Shown in pieces: positions 24,593 through 33,959 of a stretch of 52,026 bases of DNA (the stretch's first letter is position 1; each line of letters opens with the position of its first letter). The position numbers and the translations under genes were made by a program. The notes beneath the pieces are model-generated. The model did no database searches, had not been told where the DNA came from, and saw nothing but the letters and a program-made list of their open reading frames with translations. Source of the stretch: Flavobacteriales bacterium UBA958 (GTDB lineage: Bacteria; Bacteroidota; Bacteroidia; Flavobacteriales_D; Crocinitomicaceae); the NCBI GenBank assembly GCA_002293045.1, contig DBCM01000116.1:1-52026 (forward strand), in the 5' to 3' direction.

Positions 24593-26435
24593 ATGCGAAT
24601 TCGGCCAATTCAATCCAGCGATTGGTCTTGGTATCCAAGTGTTCAACCACTGCTCCGATGCGTTGTCCCAGCGCAAGCAGTTCTTCGTTCGATAAGTTAC
24701 TGTTCGATAAGGCCGCCGTGAGCGCTTCTTTTTCGGATTCGAGGTTGGCTATGTCTTTTTCTAATTGGGTGAATTCGATTTGTTCCTTGTAGCTCATGCG
24801 TTTTTTCTCTGTTTCAAGTTTGACTTCCTTCGGACTGATGGAAGGCGTTTCTTGAGTTTTTGGTTTGCGTTGTTCCTGTCGATACGCCGAGTAATTCCCA
24901 GTAATATCCACAATCTTTCCTTCCCCTTCAAACACAAATAAATGGTCTGTGATTTTATCCATGAAATAGCGGTCGTGGGAAATCACCACTAAACTTCCTT
25001 CAAACAAGGACAGATAATTTTCAAGGGCAGCCATCGAGAAAATATCCAGGTCATTGGTAGGCTCATCCAACACTAAGAAATTGGGATTTGCCATCAACAC
25101 GCGCAGTAATTTCAACCGACGTTTTTCCCCACCGCTCAACTTGGAAACAAATTGGTAATGCATATCTCTCGGGAAGAGAAAGCGCTCCAGTAGGTGTGCT
25201 GCCGATAATTGTCGGCCTTTTTCTAAGGGTATAAATTCCGCGACCTCTTTTACAATGTCGATCACTTTGGCATCAGCCTTAAATGCTATAATATCTTGGG
25301 TATAGTGACCAAAAAAGATGGTATCGCCAACAACAATTTTACCGCCCTCGGGCTCCAGTTCCCCCAAGAGTAATTTAATAAAGGTTGTTTTACCTGTTCC
25401 GTTATTTCCAACCACCCCAATCCGTTCTCTCCGCTGAAAATTATAAGAGAATCCATCTAGAATTTTCTTGGTTCCATAGGATTTCCTTACGTTGTGGAAT
25501 TCTACGATTTTTGTCCCCAAGCGCTCCATTTTTATGCCGAGCTGTAATTCTTCTGAACCTACTTTTCTTGAGGCGGCGTTTTTTACATCTAAAAAGGCAT
25601 CAATGCGCGCTTTTTGTTTGGTTCCCCTCGCTTTTGGCTGTTTTCGGATCCATTCCAATTCGGTTCGAAACGTGTTTTTGGCCTTATCAATACTGGAAGC
25701 GAGTTGCTCTTGGCGTTCCGCTTTTTTATACAAGTAATAGGAGAAATTCCCATTGTATTTGTACAGCGTTTTATCTTCAAGTTCAAGGATCACATCACAT
25801 ACTGCTTCTAGAAAATACCGGTCGTGAGTTACCATAAATACCGTAGCTTTACTGCCCGACAAATAGGACTCCAACCATTCAATCATGTCTAGATCCAGGT
25901 GGTTGGTGGGTTCATCCAGCACTAAAAAGTCGGCTCCAGCAAGCAGTACTTTTGCTAAGGAAATACGTTTTTTTTGTCCACCCGACAGGCTTTTAATCAG
26001 GGCATTGGCATCTAGTTTTAATATCCCGAGAATTCTAGAAATTTCAGCTTCTGTTCCCCAGGCGTCAAGGGCCGTAATTTCATTGCTAAGCCGTTCCACC
26101 TCATCATTATCTTCTGCTTCTAAAGCTTTGTTGTAGGCGGAAAGTAAGCCGTGACTTTCGTTATAATTGTCTGAAACAATATCCCAAACGTTGGATTCGG
26201 GGAGGTATGCATCCGTTTGATCCATCCACGCTATGCGGATATCCTTACGAAAAACAACCGTACCGGAATCCGCAGATTCTTTGCCATACAAGCACCGCAG
26301 CAAGGTAGTTTTTCCTGCCCCATTTTTGGCAACAAGCGCTACTTTCTGACCTTGATCTATGCCAAACGTAAGTTGTTCAAAAAGGATCCGTTCACCAAAC
26401 GATTTGGAGAGATTTTCAATGGAGAGTACATTCAT
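24591..26435 (-). CDS. ABC-F ATPase, Uup-like
   Basis: 614 residues with two ABC domains and no membrane segment. First domain: Walker A KNGAGKTTLL, signature LSGGQKKRISL, LDEPTNHLDLDMIEWLE. Second: NNGTGKTTFI, LSGGEKRRLKLL, LDEPTNDLDIFSMAALE. The linker between them (~230-300) is a charged helical hairpin, and the C-terminal ~80 residues form a coiled coil as in Uup. ABC-F proteins act on the ribosome or on nucleic-acid structures; there is no sign of an antibiotic-resistance subtype. It follows DUF4293 by 11 nt. Confidence 0.9.
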   Translation of the reverse strand: MNVLSIENLSKSFGERILFEQLTFGIDQGQKVALVAKNGAGKTTLLRCLYGKESADSGTVVFRKDIRIAWMDQTDAYLPESNVWDIVSDNYNESHGLLSAYNKALEAEDNDEVERLSNEITALDAWGTEAEISRILGILKLDANALIKSLSGGQKKRISLAKVLLAGADFLVLDEPTNHLDLDMIEWLESYLSGSKATVFMVTHDRYFLEAVCDVILELEDKTLYKYNGNFSYYLYKKAERQEQLASSIDKAKNTFRTELEWIRKQPKARGTKQKARIDAFLDVKNAASRKVGSEELQLGIKMERLGTKIVEFHNVRKSYGTKKILDGFSYNFQRRERIGVVGNNGTGKTTFIKLLLGELEPEGGKIVVGDTIFFGHYTQDIIAFKADAKVIDIVKEVAEFIPLEKGRQLSAAHLLERFLFPRDMHYQFVSKLSGGEKRRLKLLRVLMANPNFLVLDEPTNDLDIFSMAALENYLSLFEGSLVVISHDRYFMDKITDHLFVFEGEGKIVDITGNYSAYRQEQRKPKTQETPSISPKEVKLETEKKRMSYKEQIEFTQLEKDIANLESEKEALTAALSNSNLSNEELLALGQRIGAVVEHLDTKTNRWIELAEFA

Positions 26436-26446
26436 GGTGTATGTGC

Positions 26447-26932
26447 TTAACGCAAGCGATCGATAGAGTCTAGTAACATTTTATCTTTAAGCACTCCTTT
26501 ATAACCGAAATAGGTAAAAGGCAAGGTACTGGCAAGCACGTAAAAACCAAGTTGCACAGAATTCGAGGAGTCTGTTGGGGCAGTAATGAATAAGTACGTA
26601 CTCCAAACCACTAAAAGAAATACAAGGATGGCGTTGATTAACATGGAAATTCGGGCGAGGCTGAGTTGGCGATGCACATTTTTGTAAGCCATCAGGGTAA
26701 TAAATAGCAGCAAGATCATGGCAATGGCTACTATAAACAATGGAATCGATTCATTGGCGACCAAGGTTTTTTCGGCATTTGTTTGGGTATAGGTTGCGCG
26801 TCCAAAAACATCAATGGTACGTATTTTTTCACCGGCTTGTAATTCGAATTTTAACAAATCTAGTCCCGTAAACAAAGCACTAAACAACAGCATGGTAATG
26901 GCAAAATGAACGGTTTGAATGCGTTGTAACAT
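26447..26932 (-). CDS. DUF4293 family membrane protein
   Basis: 161 residues with four membrane helices and the family start MLQRIQTVHFAI. A periplasmic loop (~35-60) separates helix 1 from helix 2, and the end is KDKMLLDSIDRLR. The family is essentially Bacteroidota-specific and of unknown function, often next to transcription or housekeeping genes. A TATCTTTG box lies inside the last codons of aroC, so it may be transcribed separately from aroC. Confidence 0.85.
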   Translation of the reverse strand: MLQRIQTVHFAITMLLFSALFTGLDLLKFELQAGEKIRTIDVFGRATYTQTNAEKTLVANESIPLFIVAIAMILLLFITLMAYKNVHRQLSLARISMLINAILVFLLVVWSTYLFITAPTDSSNSVQLGFYVLASTLPFTYFGYKGVLKDKMLLDSIDRLR

Positions 26933-26944
26933 ATCAAATATTTT

Positions 26945-28012
26945 TTACAAAGATAAGCGCTTATTTAACAAATAGGCATCAAGGATAACGAGTGCAGCCA
27001 TTGCTTGAACAATAGGAACCGCCCGAGGGACCACACAAACGTCATGTCGACCACGTGCCTCTAAAGCGATCGCTTCGCCTTGCGCATTTACCGTTCGTTG
27101 GGTTTGCATCAGCGTTGCTACGGGTTTAAATGCTACCCGGAAGGTAATCGGCATTCCGTTTGAAATCCCACCTTGAATTCCCCCCGAATGATTGGTCTCG
27201 GTGTTGAATCCTTCCGTAAATACATCGTTATGAGCACTTCCTTTCATGCCAATCGCATCGAACCCACTTCCAAATTCCACCCCTTTCACAGCGTTGATGG
27301 ATAGCATAGCTTTACCGAGTTCTGCATGTAACTTGTCAAACACTGGTTCTCCCAATCCTGCAGGAACCCCATGAATAATCCCGCGAATTGCACCGCCCAA
27401 GGTATCTCCTTCTTCTTTTGTCTCCTCGATTAAGGCAATCATTTCCCGTGAAGAAGGTTGATCCGGACAACGCACGAAACTTTGGTCTATGTCTGCTGTA
27501 CTAAAAAAGGCCGTTGAATTAAACCGACAAGGACCAATTTGATCCACATAGGTTGAAAATTGGATCCCAAGTTGCGCCAGAATGTGTTCAGCAATGGCTC
27601 CTGCCACCACCCGACATGCGGTTTCTCGGGCACTAGACCTTCCCCCTCCGCGCGGATCGCGGTGTCCGTATTTCTGATCGTAGGTATAATCGGCATGAGA
27701 TGGGCGATATGCAGCCTTAAGCTGTTCGTAATCTTCCGGACGTTGGTCGTGATTCCTAAGGATGAATCCGATAGGAGTCCCGGTGGTTTTACCTTGGTAA
27801 ATTCCCGATAAAAACTCCACTTCATCCGCCTCGTTTCGTGGACTCACGAGCGCTGATTGTCCCGGTCTTCGGCGATTCAATGCAGCTTGAATGTATTCAA
27901 AATCTATGGCCAGGTTTGGCGGGCATCCTTGAATTACTCCACCTAAAGCGGCGCCGTGTGATTCACCAAAGGTGCTTAATTGAAAAAGCGTTCCAAACGT
28001 CGATCCTGCCAT
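26945..28012 (-). CDS. aroC: Chorismate synthase
   Basis: 355 residues. Converts EPSP to chorismate with reduced FMN, the last shikimate-pathway step. Signature blocks: FGESHGAALGGVIQGCPP, RRPGQS, the RGGGRSSARET motif and GRHDVCVVPRAVPI near the end. Complete length. It starts 9 nt after queG, and a TAACTTTG box overlapping the queG end sits 4 nt before the ATG, so it may also have its own leaderless transcript. Confidence 0.95.
   Translation of the reverse strand: MAGSTFGTLFQLSTFGESHGAALGGVIQGCPPNLAIDFEYIQAALNRRRPGQSALVSPRNEADEVEFLSGIYQGKTTGTPIGFILRNHDQRPEDYEQLKAAYRPSHADYTYDQKYGHRDPRGGGRSSARETACRVVAGAIAEHILAQLGIQFSTYVDQIGPCRFNSTAFFSTADIDQSFVRCPDQPSSREMIALIEETKEEGDTLGGAIRGIIHGVPAGLGEPVFDKLHAELGKAMLSINAVKGVEFGSGFDAIGMKGSAHNDVFTEGFNTETNHSGGIQGGISNGMPITFRVAFKPVATLMQTQRTVNAQGEAIALEARGRHDVCVVPRAVPIVQAMAALVILDAYLLNKRLSL
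26948..26955 (-). promoter_or_regulatory. -7 box inside the aroC 3' end
   Basis: Minus-strand TATCTTTG (exact TAnnTTTG) 15 nt before the DUF4293 ATG, overlapping the final aroC codons. Suggests an internal promoter. Confidence 0.4.
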
Positions 28013-28016
28013 GCTT

Positions 28017-28024
28017 CAAAGTTA
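28017..28024 (-). promoter_or_regulatory. -7 box, leaderless spacing, aroC
   Basis: Minus-strand TAACTTTG then AAGC then the aroC ATG: exact TAnnTTTG with a 4-nt gap. Confidence 0.5.
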
Positions 28025-28957
28025 AGGCTTTTCAATGGGTTTCAAAAAATTGATGTTTCGTTTCAATCCCTGAAATCCTGTGCGTTTGATTGCGCTGTGC
28101 TGAAAGAGGATTTCAAAATGATCGGATGTGAGGGCCTGCCAATCTTTTGTCGTGAGATTTAACAACTCAAAGTCAGGGTTGAAGCGATTTTCCTGGTGTG
28201 CTTTTGAAAATCGATTCCACGGACATACATCCTGACAAATGTCGCACCCAAACACCCAATGTTCCATGGATTGGTTGAATTGTTGCGGGAGGAGTTGATC
28301 TTTCAATTCAATGGTCAAGTATGAAATGCACCGTGAGGCATCAATCTGATAGGGGGCTGTTAATGCATCGGTTGGACACGCATCTAGGCATTTCGTGCAG
28401 GTGCCGCAATAGTCGCGCATGGGAGGATCTTGGGTGAAAGATAAATCTGAAATAATCTCCGCGATAAAAAAGAAGCTTCCCTCTTTTGGGTGAATTAAAT
28501 TCGTGTTTTTGCCGATCCATCCTAGGCCTGCTTTTTTTGCCCAAGCTTTGTCCATCACCGGCGCTGAATCCACAAAGACTCTCCCTTGAATCTCTCCAAT
28601 TTCTTCTTTCATCGATTCAACAAGGGCTTTTAATTTGTCTTTTATTACACGATGATAATCTTCTCCGTAGGCGTATTTTGAGATTTTTGGGGCCATTTCG
28701 GTTTGTGATTCTGCGGGGAAATAATTCAGCAGCAAAGAGATTACGCTATTCGATCCTTCCACTAAACGGGTGGGGTCTAAGCGCTTATCGAAATGATTTT
28801 CCATGTAGGCCATTTTGCCATGACGACCTTCGCTGAGCCATTGTTCCAGTTTCGGTGCTTCTTCCGCTAGAAATCCTGCTTGGGAAAACCCACAATAAAA
28901 AAAACCGAGTTCGCTTGCTTTTTGTTTAATGAACGATTTGTATCGATCGGCATTCAT
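28022..28957 (-). CDS. queG: Epoxyqueuosine reductase
   Basis: 311 residues. Cobalamin-dependent iron-sulfur enzyme that reduces epoxyqueuosine to queuosine in tRNA. Two 4Fe-4S clusters are encoded by CGTCTKCLDACPTDAL and CDICQDVCPW; upstream are the DUF1730-type region and KYAYGEDYHRVIKDKL. The usual C-terminal HEAT-like repeats of longer QueG proteins are absent, which is normal for Bacteroidota. It starts 2 nt after ruvB, implying co-transcription. Confidence 0.93.
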   Translation of the reverse strand: MNADRYKSFIKQKASELGFFYCGFSQAGFLAEEAPKLEQWLSEGRHGKMAYMENHFDKRLDPTRLVEGSNSVISLLLNYFPAESQTEMAPKISKYAYGEDYHRVIKDKLKALVESMKEEIGEIQGRVFVDSAPVMDKAWAKKAGLGWIGKNTNLIHPKEGSFFFIAEIISDLSFTQDPPMRDYCGTCTKCLDACPTDALTAPYQIDASRCISYLTIELKDQLLPQQFNQSMEHWVFGCDICQDVCPWNRFSKAHQENRFNPDFELLNLTTKDWQALTSDHFEILFQHSAIKRTGFQGLKRNINFLKPIEKP

Positions 28958-28959
28958 CT

Positions 28960-29979
28960 TTAGAACAATCCGCCTTGAAAATACCCCATATCTCGTCCGA
29001 GGTGTTTGTATGTTTTTTCTGTCACCTTTCGTCCGCGGGGCGTGCGCATTAAGAAGCCTTCTTGAATGAGAAAGGGCTCATACACTTCTTCCAAGGTTCC
29101 AGCGTTTTCACCAATTGCCGTTGCTATGGTGGATAATCCCACCGGTCCTCCACTGAATTTGTCCATGATGACTTTAAGGATTCGAATATCCATTTCATCC
29201 AGGCCATTTTCGTCTACATTCAGTGCTTTTAATGCAATTTCTGTAATCGCGTCATCAATGGTTCCTGTGCCTTTAATTTGCGCGAAATCACGTACCCTTC
29301 GCAACAAGGCATTCGCGATACGCGGGGTTCCACGACTTCTACTGGCAATCATATACGCTGCCGTTTCATCAATTGGAATGTTTAACAAGCTTGAAGAGCG
29401 TTCAACAATATGCGTAAGTGTTTGCGCGTCGTAATATTCAAGCCGTGAATTGATACCGAAGCGCGCACGTAAGGGTGAGGTCAGTAATCCTGAGCGCGTT
29501 GTGGCTCCAATGAGCGTAAACGGGTTTAAGGTGATTTGAATGGTTCGTGCATTAGGCCCGGAATCCAACAAGATATCAATCACATAATCTTCCATCGCCG
29601 AATACAGGTATTCCTCTACTACAGGACTTAAGCGATGTATTTCATCAATAAACAGTACGTCGCCTTCACTAAGGTTGGTTAACAATCCAGCTAAATCGCC
29701 TGGTTTATCTAGAACGGGTCCACTCGTTACTTTAAACCCAACACCCATTTCATTAGCAATGATGTTGGCAAGGGTGGTTTTTCCTAAACCTGGAGGACCG
29801 TGTAACAAGACGTGATCCAAGGGTTCGTTTCGCAGTTTTGCGGCTTTAACGAAAATGTGAAGATTATCAACCACGGCGGGTTGTCCAGCGAAATCTGCCA
29901 AGGTTTTTGGCCTCAAGACCTTGTCGTAATCTTGTTCTTGGTTTTCTGCCTGTTCTCGATAATCAAATGATTCTTCCAA
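28960..29979 (-). CDS. ruvB: Holliday junction branch-migration helicase RuvB
   Basis: 339 residues, the hexameric ATPase that drives branch migration with RuvA. Walker A GPPGLGKTTLAN, Walker B LFIDEIHRL, sensor ATTRSG, and the C-terminal winged helix ending GRKVTEKTYKHLG. The start is a TTG at 29979: an in-frame TAG lies a few codons upstream and no ATG occurs before the conserved KVLRPKTLADFAGQ region. Family N-termini of this length agree with that choice. Confidence 0.95.
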   Translation of the reverse strand: MEESFDYREQAENQEQDYDKVLRPKTLADFAGQPAVVDNLHIFVKAAKLRNEPLDHVLLHGPPGLGKTTLANIIANEMGVGFKVTSGPVLDKPGDLAGLLTNLSEGDVLFIDEIHRLSPVVEEYLYSAMEDYVIDILLDSGPNARTIQITLNPFTLIGATTRSGLLTSPLRARFGINSRLEYYDAQTLTHIVERSSSLLNIPIDETAAYMIASRSRGTPRIANALLRRVRDFAQIKGTGTIDDAITEIALKALNVDENGLDEMDIRILKVIMDKFSGGPVGLSTIATAIGENAGTLEEVYEPFLIQEGFLMRTPRGRKVTEKTYKHLGRDMGYFQGGLF

Positions 29980-29997
29980 TGGATGTGCTTTGTACTA

Positions 29998-30005
29998 CAA
30001 ATTTA
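29998..30005 (-). promoter_or_regulatory. -7 box of ruvB
   Basis: Minus-strand TAAATTTG (exact TAnnTTTG) 18 nt before the ruvB TTG start. Confidence 0.5.
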
Positions 30006-30027
30006 CCATTCCATTTGAATTGGTGAC

Positions 30028-30699
30028 CTACACTCCAGAACGAAAATCTGCAAGAAATTCGATCATGGAATTAAAGTGGTAATCTGCTACGATTAATTTA
30101 GGATTTGGGAAATGGGTTTTTTCAGGAATACACACTACGCTCATCAGTGCCGCTTTGCCCGAAATCACCCCGTTTAAGGAGTCTTCTATCACGAGGCAGT
30201 GGTTTGGTTTTACTCCAAGGGATTCAGCGGTTTTAAGATACACCGCCGGATGAGGTTTACCGTAGCGCTCAACCTCTGCAGAATGCACGGCATGAAAATA
30301 ATGCGCCACGTTTAGGTGTTTGAGTACGGCATCGATTAAACGTTGCGGCGAGGAGGTGGCAAGGCCAATTTTCAAGGGGGTTTTGCTCAGGTATTCGAGG
30401 GTGTCCAGCACACCGGGCAATGGAAATGGATGTTTAGCCACTAACTCAACCATGCGATCGATGATTTGAGTAACTACCGAATGAATGTCATCAATCCCCC
30501 AATGATCTTCATGATTCCAATATTCCACCACTTGGTCGATACGCAATCCGACAGTGCGTTGAAAATCCTGAGCGGTTAAGGTGCTTCCAAGGGAAGAGAA
30601 GACATCGTACATCGCAATTTTCCAAAGCGGTTCCGAGTCGATGAGCACGCCATCCATATCAAAGATGACAGCCTGAATGTTGGATTGATTCCAATGCAT
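30028..30699 (-). CDS. HAD-superfamily sugar-phosphate phosphatase
   Basis: 223 residues. HAD motif I is FDMDGVLIDSEPLW (two Asp), motif II is ATSSPQ, Lys in GKPHPAVY, and motif IV is VIEDSLNG. The cap domain at ~20-90 places it in the beta-phosphoglucomutase/hexitol-phosphatase subgroup (HxpB/YniC-like). The exact substrate cannot be read. The start shares a base with the stop of the upstream CorC-type gene (TAATG), so they are coupled. Confidence 0.87.
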   Translation of the reverse strand: MHWNQSNIQAVIFDMDGVLIDSEPLWKIAMYDVFSSLGSTLTAQDFQRTVGLRIDQVVEYWNHEDHWGIDDIHSVVTQIIDRMVELVAKHPFPLPGVLDTLEYLSKTPLKIGLATSSPQRLIDAVLKHLNVAHYFHAVHSAEVERYGKPHPAVYLKTAESLGVKPNHCLVIEDSLNGVISGKAALMSVVCIPEKTHFPNPKLIVADYHFNSMIEFLADFRSGV

Positions 30700-31964
30700 T
30701 AGCGAAGAAATATGCGCACTTTTTCAATTCTACGCTCGCTCGCCTCTTCGATGAGTAACTTAACATCGTTATTTAATTCTAAGGTAGCGTTCTTCTCAGG
30801 TATTCGCTCAAGGCGATAGGTGATGAGGCCTCCCAAGGTGTCGTATTCTTCAGATTCCGGAAGATCAATCGGGTAATTTTCATTGATGTAATCAATTTCT
30901 ACCCGCGCTGAAAAAACAAATTCATGGTCAGAAATTTGTTCCTCTAGCCAATCTTCTTTGTCGTGTTCATCAACAATGTCTCCAAAAATTTCTTCAATCA
31001 CGTCTTCGATGGTGATGATGCCTGCCGTACCGCCATATTCATCGTTCACGACGGCGATGTTACCTGTTTGTTTTGAAAAGGTTTCTAACAGTTCCGTACC
31101 AGAAAGTACCCCCGGTACAAACCCAATGGGTTTTAATATTTGCGTAATGGAGCTGGGATTACTAAAGAAATCATACGAGTGAACATAGCCAATGATATTA
31201 TCAATGGAGTTTCGATAAATTACAATCTTTGAGATGCCTTTCTGTTGAAAAAGAGCGAGGGTGGATTCCATTGATTCTGTTACATCAACCGCGATTATTT
31301 CGGTCCGTGGAATCATGCAGTCTCTCGCTTTCACATGATTGAATTCAAGCGCATTTTGTAAAATGGTCATCTCATGTTTCAATTCCTGCTCTGGTGCGAT
31401 ACGCGCATTTAGGTCTTCCACGTAGTGTTCTAGGTCGATTTTAGAAAATACTTTTTCGGAGGATTTCATTTTTGATCCGGTCGCTTTTAAGAGGAGTAAG
31501 CTTAAAAACAGGACAAATTGGGTTGGTAAATAAAGAATGCCGTACACAATCAATAGGGGATAGGTACCGATGTTTAAAAAACGATTTGGGTTTATAGAGG
31601 CAATGGCTTTTGGGAAAAACTCTGCACCGATTAACACCAGTAAGGTAGAAAGAATGGTTTGGGTGATTAGGATCAGTACTTCGTTTTCAATACCCCACAA
31701 TTGCTTAGACTCCCCGATGAGTAGATGTCCAAAGGTGATCCCGTAGATTACAAGTGAAATGTTATTCCCCAGGAGCATCATAGCAATCATAGTAGATTGG
31801 TTCCGATAAAATATGGCATTTACTTTTCCCCGCATGCTTCCTCGCGTGCGCTCCACTTCAATCCGCAATCGATTCGAAGATAAATAGGCTTGTTCCATGC
31901 CAGAAAAAAAGGCGGAGCCAATCAAAGAAAATATAAAAAGTATGATGTATAACTGTTCGCCCAT
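30699..31964 (-). CDS. CNNM/CBS-domain (HlyC/CorC-type) membrane protein
   Basis: 421 residues. The N-terminal CNNM (DUF21) domain has about four helices (LYIILFIFSLIGSAFFSGME, then MMLLGNNISLVIYG and ILSTLLVLIGAEFFPKAI). It is followed by a CBS pair (~200-320, ending VNDEYGGTAGIITIEDVIEEIFGDI, given in part) and a C-terminal CorC_HlyC domain. Proteins of this type handle Mg2+/Co2+ or, in gliding flavobacteria, act as GldE; sequence alone does not separate these. It overlaps purD (TAATG) upstream and the HAD gene downstream by one base each. Confidence 0.87.
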   Translation of the reverse strand: MGEQLYIILFIFSLIGSAFFSGMEQAYLSSNRLRIEVERTRGSMRGKVNAIFYRNQSTMIAMMLLGNNISLVIYGITFGHLLIGESKQLWGIENEVLILITQTILSTLLVLIGAEFFPKAIASINPNRFLNIGTYPLLIVYGILYLPTQFVLFLSLLLLKATGSKMKSSEKVFSKIDLEHYVEDLNARIAPEQELKHEMTILQNALEFNHVKARDCMIPRTEIIAVDVTESMESTLALFQQKGISKIVIYRNSIDNIIGYVHSYDFFSNPSSITQILKPIGFVPGVLSGTELLETFSKQTGNIAVVNDEYGGTAGIITIEDVIEEIFGDIVDEHDKEDWLEEQISDHEFVFSARVEIDYINENYPIDLPESEEYDTLGGLITYRLERIPEKNATLELNNDVKLLIEEASERRIEKVRIFLR

Positions 31965-33238
31965 TAGATTACGTCTTTGCCGATATCCCTTCGAAAATAA
32001 GCATTTTCAAAGGATATTTTTGAGATGCCCGCATAGGATCGGTCCAGTGCCTGCTCAAGTGTTTTTCCAAAAGAGGTCACCGCAAGGACGCGTCCACCGT
32101 TGGTGAGCACTTGTGGTCCGTCAGCGGTGGTTCCTGCATGAAAGACTAAGGCATCGGTTACGGAGTTTAGCCCATAAATGATTTTCCCTGATTGATATGC
32201 TGCAGGATAACCCCCAGAAACCATCATCACAGTAGCGGCAGAATGCTCTGCGAATTGCACATCGCGTTCTGAAAGTGTTTTAGTAGCTACGCCTTCCAAT
32301 AAATCCAAAAGATCAGATTTGATGCGTGGAATTACTACCTCTGTCTCTGGATCTCCCATTCTACAGTTATATTCTATCACATAGGGGTCTCCTTTTACGT
32401 TGATCAATCCGAAGAAAATAAACCCACGGTAGTCGATTTGTTCTTTTTTGATTCCTTTAACGGTTGGGATAATCACCTGATTTAATACCTTATCCATAAA
32501 TGCCGCGTTGGCAAATGGAACCGGTGAGATTGCGCCCATGCCGCCCGTATTTTCTCCTTGGTCTTGTTCACCAATTCGCTTGTAGTCTTTCGCTTCGGGC
32601 AGTAATTTAAAAGAAATACCATCCGTTACCACAAATACGGAAAGCTCTATGCCCTTCAGGAATTGTTCAATGACTACTTTTTGCCCTGCAGTACCGAATT
32701 TTTCATCCAAGAGGATTTGGGTGAGTTCATCCTCTGCCGTTTTTAGATCGTTGAGGATCAACACACCTTTCCCAGCGGCTAAACCATCTGCTTTAAGCAC
32801 ATAAGGGGCTTTCATACTGCGCAAAAAGTCTATGCCTTCTCGCAGGGTAGCTAGGGTAAATGAACCGTATTTCGCAGTGGGGATTTTGTGGCGCTGCATA
32901 AACTCCTTGGCAAAGGTCTTGCTTCCTTCCAAGGCAGCACCTGCTTGCGTCGGGCCAATCAACGAAACGCCTCTTAATTGAGGATCTTTTTTGAAGAAAT
33001 CGGCAATTCCCAATACTAATGGTTCTTCGGGGCCAACGATGACCATTTCTATTTTTTGCTCCATCACGAACGATTTAACAGCCTCAAAATCTGTTACATT
33101 CAGCGCGATGTTTTTTCCAAATTGTTTCGTTCCGGCATTCCCTGGAGCTATAAAAAGTGCTTCTAACATGGAACTTTGAGAGATTTTCCAAGAGATAGCC
33201 GATTCTCGTCCGCCGGAACCAATTAATAATACCCTCAT
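31964..33238 (-). CDS. purD: Phosphoribosylamine--glycine ligase
   Basis: 424 residues from the ATG at 33238, chosen because it overlaps the purQ stop by 4 nt (ATGA) and begins MRVLLIGSGGRES, the family N-terminus. ATP-grasp enzyme that makes glycinamide ribonucleotide from the PurF product. Visible: GPEEPLVLGIADFF, YVLKADGLAAGKGV, YNCRMGDPETE and a C-terminal GRVLAVTSFG. It is the second purine enzyme in the window besides PurF and PurQ. Confidence 0.95.
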   Translation of the reverse strand: MRVLLIGSGGRESAISWKISQSSMLEALFIAPGNAGTKQFGKNIALNVTDFEAVKSFVMEQKIEMVIVGPEEPLVLGIADFFKKDPQLRGVSLIGPTQAGAALEGSKTFAKEFMQRHKIPTAKYGSFTLATLREGIDFLRSMKAPYVLKADGLAAGKGVLILNDLKTAEDELTQILLDEKFGTAGQKVVIEQFLKGIELSVFVVTDGISFKLLPEAKDYKRIGEQDQGENTGGMGAISPVPFANAAFMDKVLNQVIIPTVKGIKKEQIDYRGFIFFGLINVKGDPYVIEYNCRMGDPETEVVIPRIKSDLLDLLEGVATKTLSERDVQFAEHSAATVMMVSGGYPAAYQSGKIIYGLNSVTDALVFHAGTTADGPQVLTNGGRVLAVTSFGKTLEQALDRSYAGISKISFENAYFRRDIGKDVI

Positions 33239-33927
33239 ATGGCACAATGGGTTAAAAGCGATTCAAAAAACGCCAATCCGTCTCGATTGTTCAAGTCGCC
33301 GTCTGAAGCACGTTCTGGGTGAGGCATCATGCCAAATACCCGTTTATTTTTGTTCGTGATTCCGGCGATATTCAGCACGGATCCATTCGGATTATTGGCC
33401 TCATCCACTTTGCCGTCTACGCGGGCATACTGGAATAAAATTTGGTCATTGTCTATTAATTCAGTGATGGTTTCCTGAGGGGCATAAAACCGACCTTCCC
33501 CATGAGCAATCGGGATTTTGTACACTTCACCCATGGATAAACCAGCCGTGAACGGTGTTGCTGTTGTTGCGGGGGTAATGTATACATTTTTACAAATAAA
33601 CTTTCGTTCGGTATTGTGTAGTAATGCGCCGGGCAACAAGCCACTTTCGGTTAGGATCTGAAATCCGTTGCAAATTCCAAGGACATATCCCCCGCGATTC
33701 GCATGTGCAATCACTTCGGTCATGATGGGTGAAAATTTGGCAATGGCACCTGACCGGAGGTAATCTCCATAGGAAAAACCACCAGGGAGCACCACCATAT
33801 CTACCCCTTGTAAATCCGTATCTTTATGCCACAATGACACTACTTCTTGATTCAACAAATCCCTCAGCACATACACCATGTCTTGGTCGCAATTGGATCC
33901 AGGGAACGTAACTACACCGAATTTCAT
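33235..33927 (-). CDS. purQ: FGAM synthase glutaminase subunit
   Basis: 230 residues. Class I glutamine amidotransferase with nucleophile Cys86 in GICNGFQ and the His-Glu pair in MMPHPERA; FPGSNCDQD and LPGGFSYGDYLRSG are PurQ-specific. A free-standing PurQ implies a three-part PurLQS complex; purL and purS are not in this window. It has its own -7 box and leads the purQ-purD-CorC-HAD coupled set. Confidence 0.95.
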   Translation of the reverse strand: MKFGVVTFPGSNCDQDMVYVLRDLLNQEVVSLWHKDTDLQGVDMVVLPGGFSYGDYLRSGAIAKFSPIMTEVIAHANRGGYVLGICNGFQILTESGLLPGALLHNTERKFICKNVYITPATTATPFTAGLSMGEVYKIPIAHGEGRFYAPQETITELIDNDQILFQYARVDGKVDEANNPNGSVLNIAGITNKNKRVFGMMPHPERASDGDLNNRDGLAFFESLLTHCAI

Positions 33928-33944
33928 ATCTATTATTTGAGATA

Positions 33945-33952
33945 CAAAGGTA
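33945..33952 (-). promoter_or_regulatory. -7 box of the purQ-purD unit
   Basis: Minus-strand TACCTTTG (exact TAnnTTTG) 17 nt before the purQ ATG. No purine riboswitch fold is apparent in the short leader. Confidence 0.6.
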
Positions 33953-33959
33953 TCAATTC

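Noticed and set aside
24593..26435. Antibiotic-resistance ABC-F protein
   Set aside because: Domain layout and the C-terminal coiled coil fit the housekeeping Uup group, and the neighbours are core genes.
33928..33959. Purine riboswitch before purQ-purD
   Set aside because: The leader is only ~17 nt after the -7 box, too short for an aptamer.
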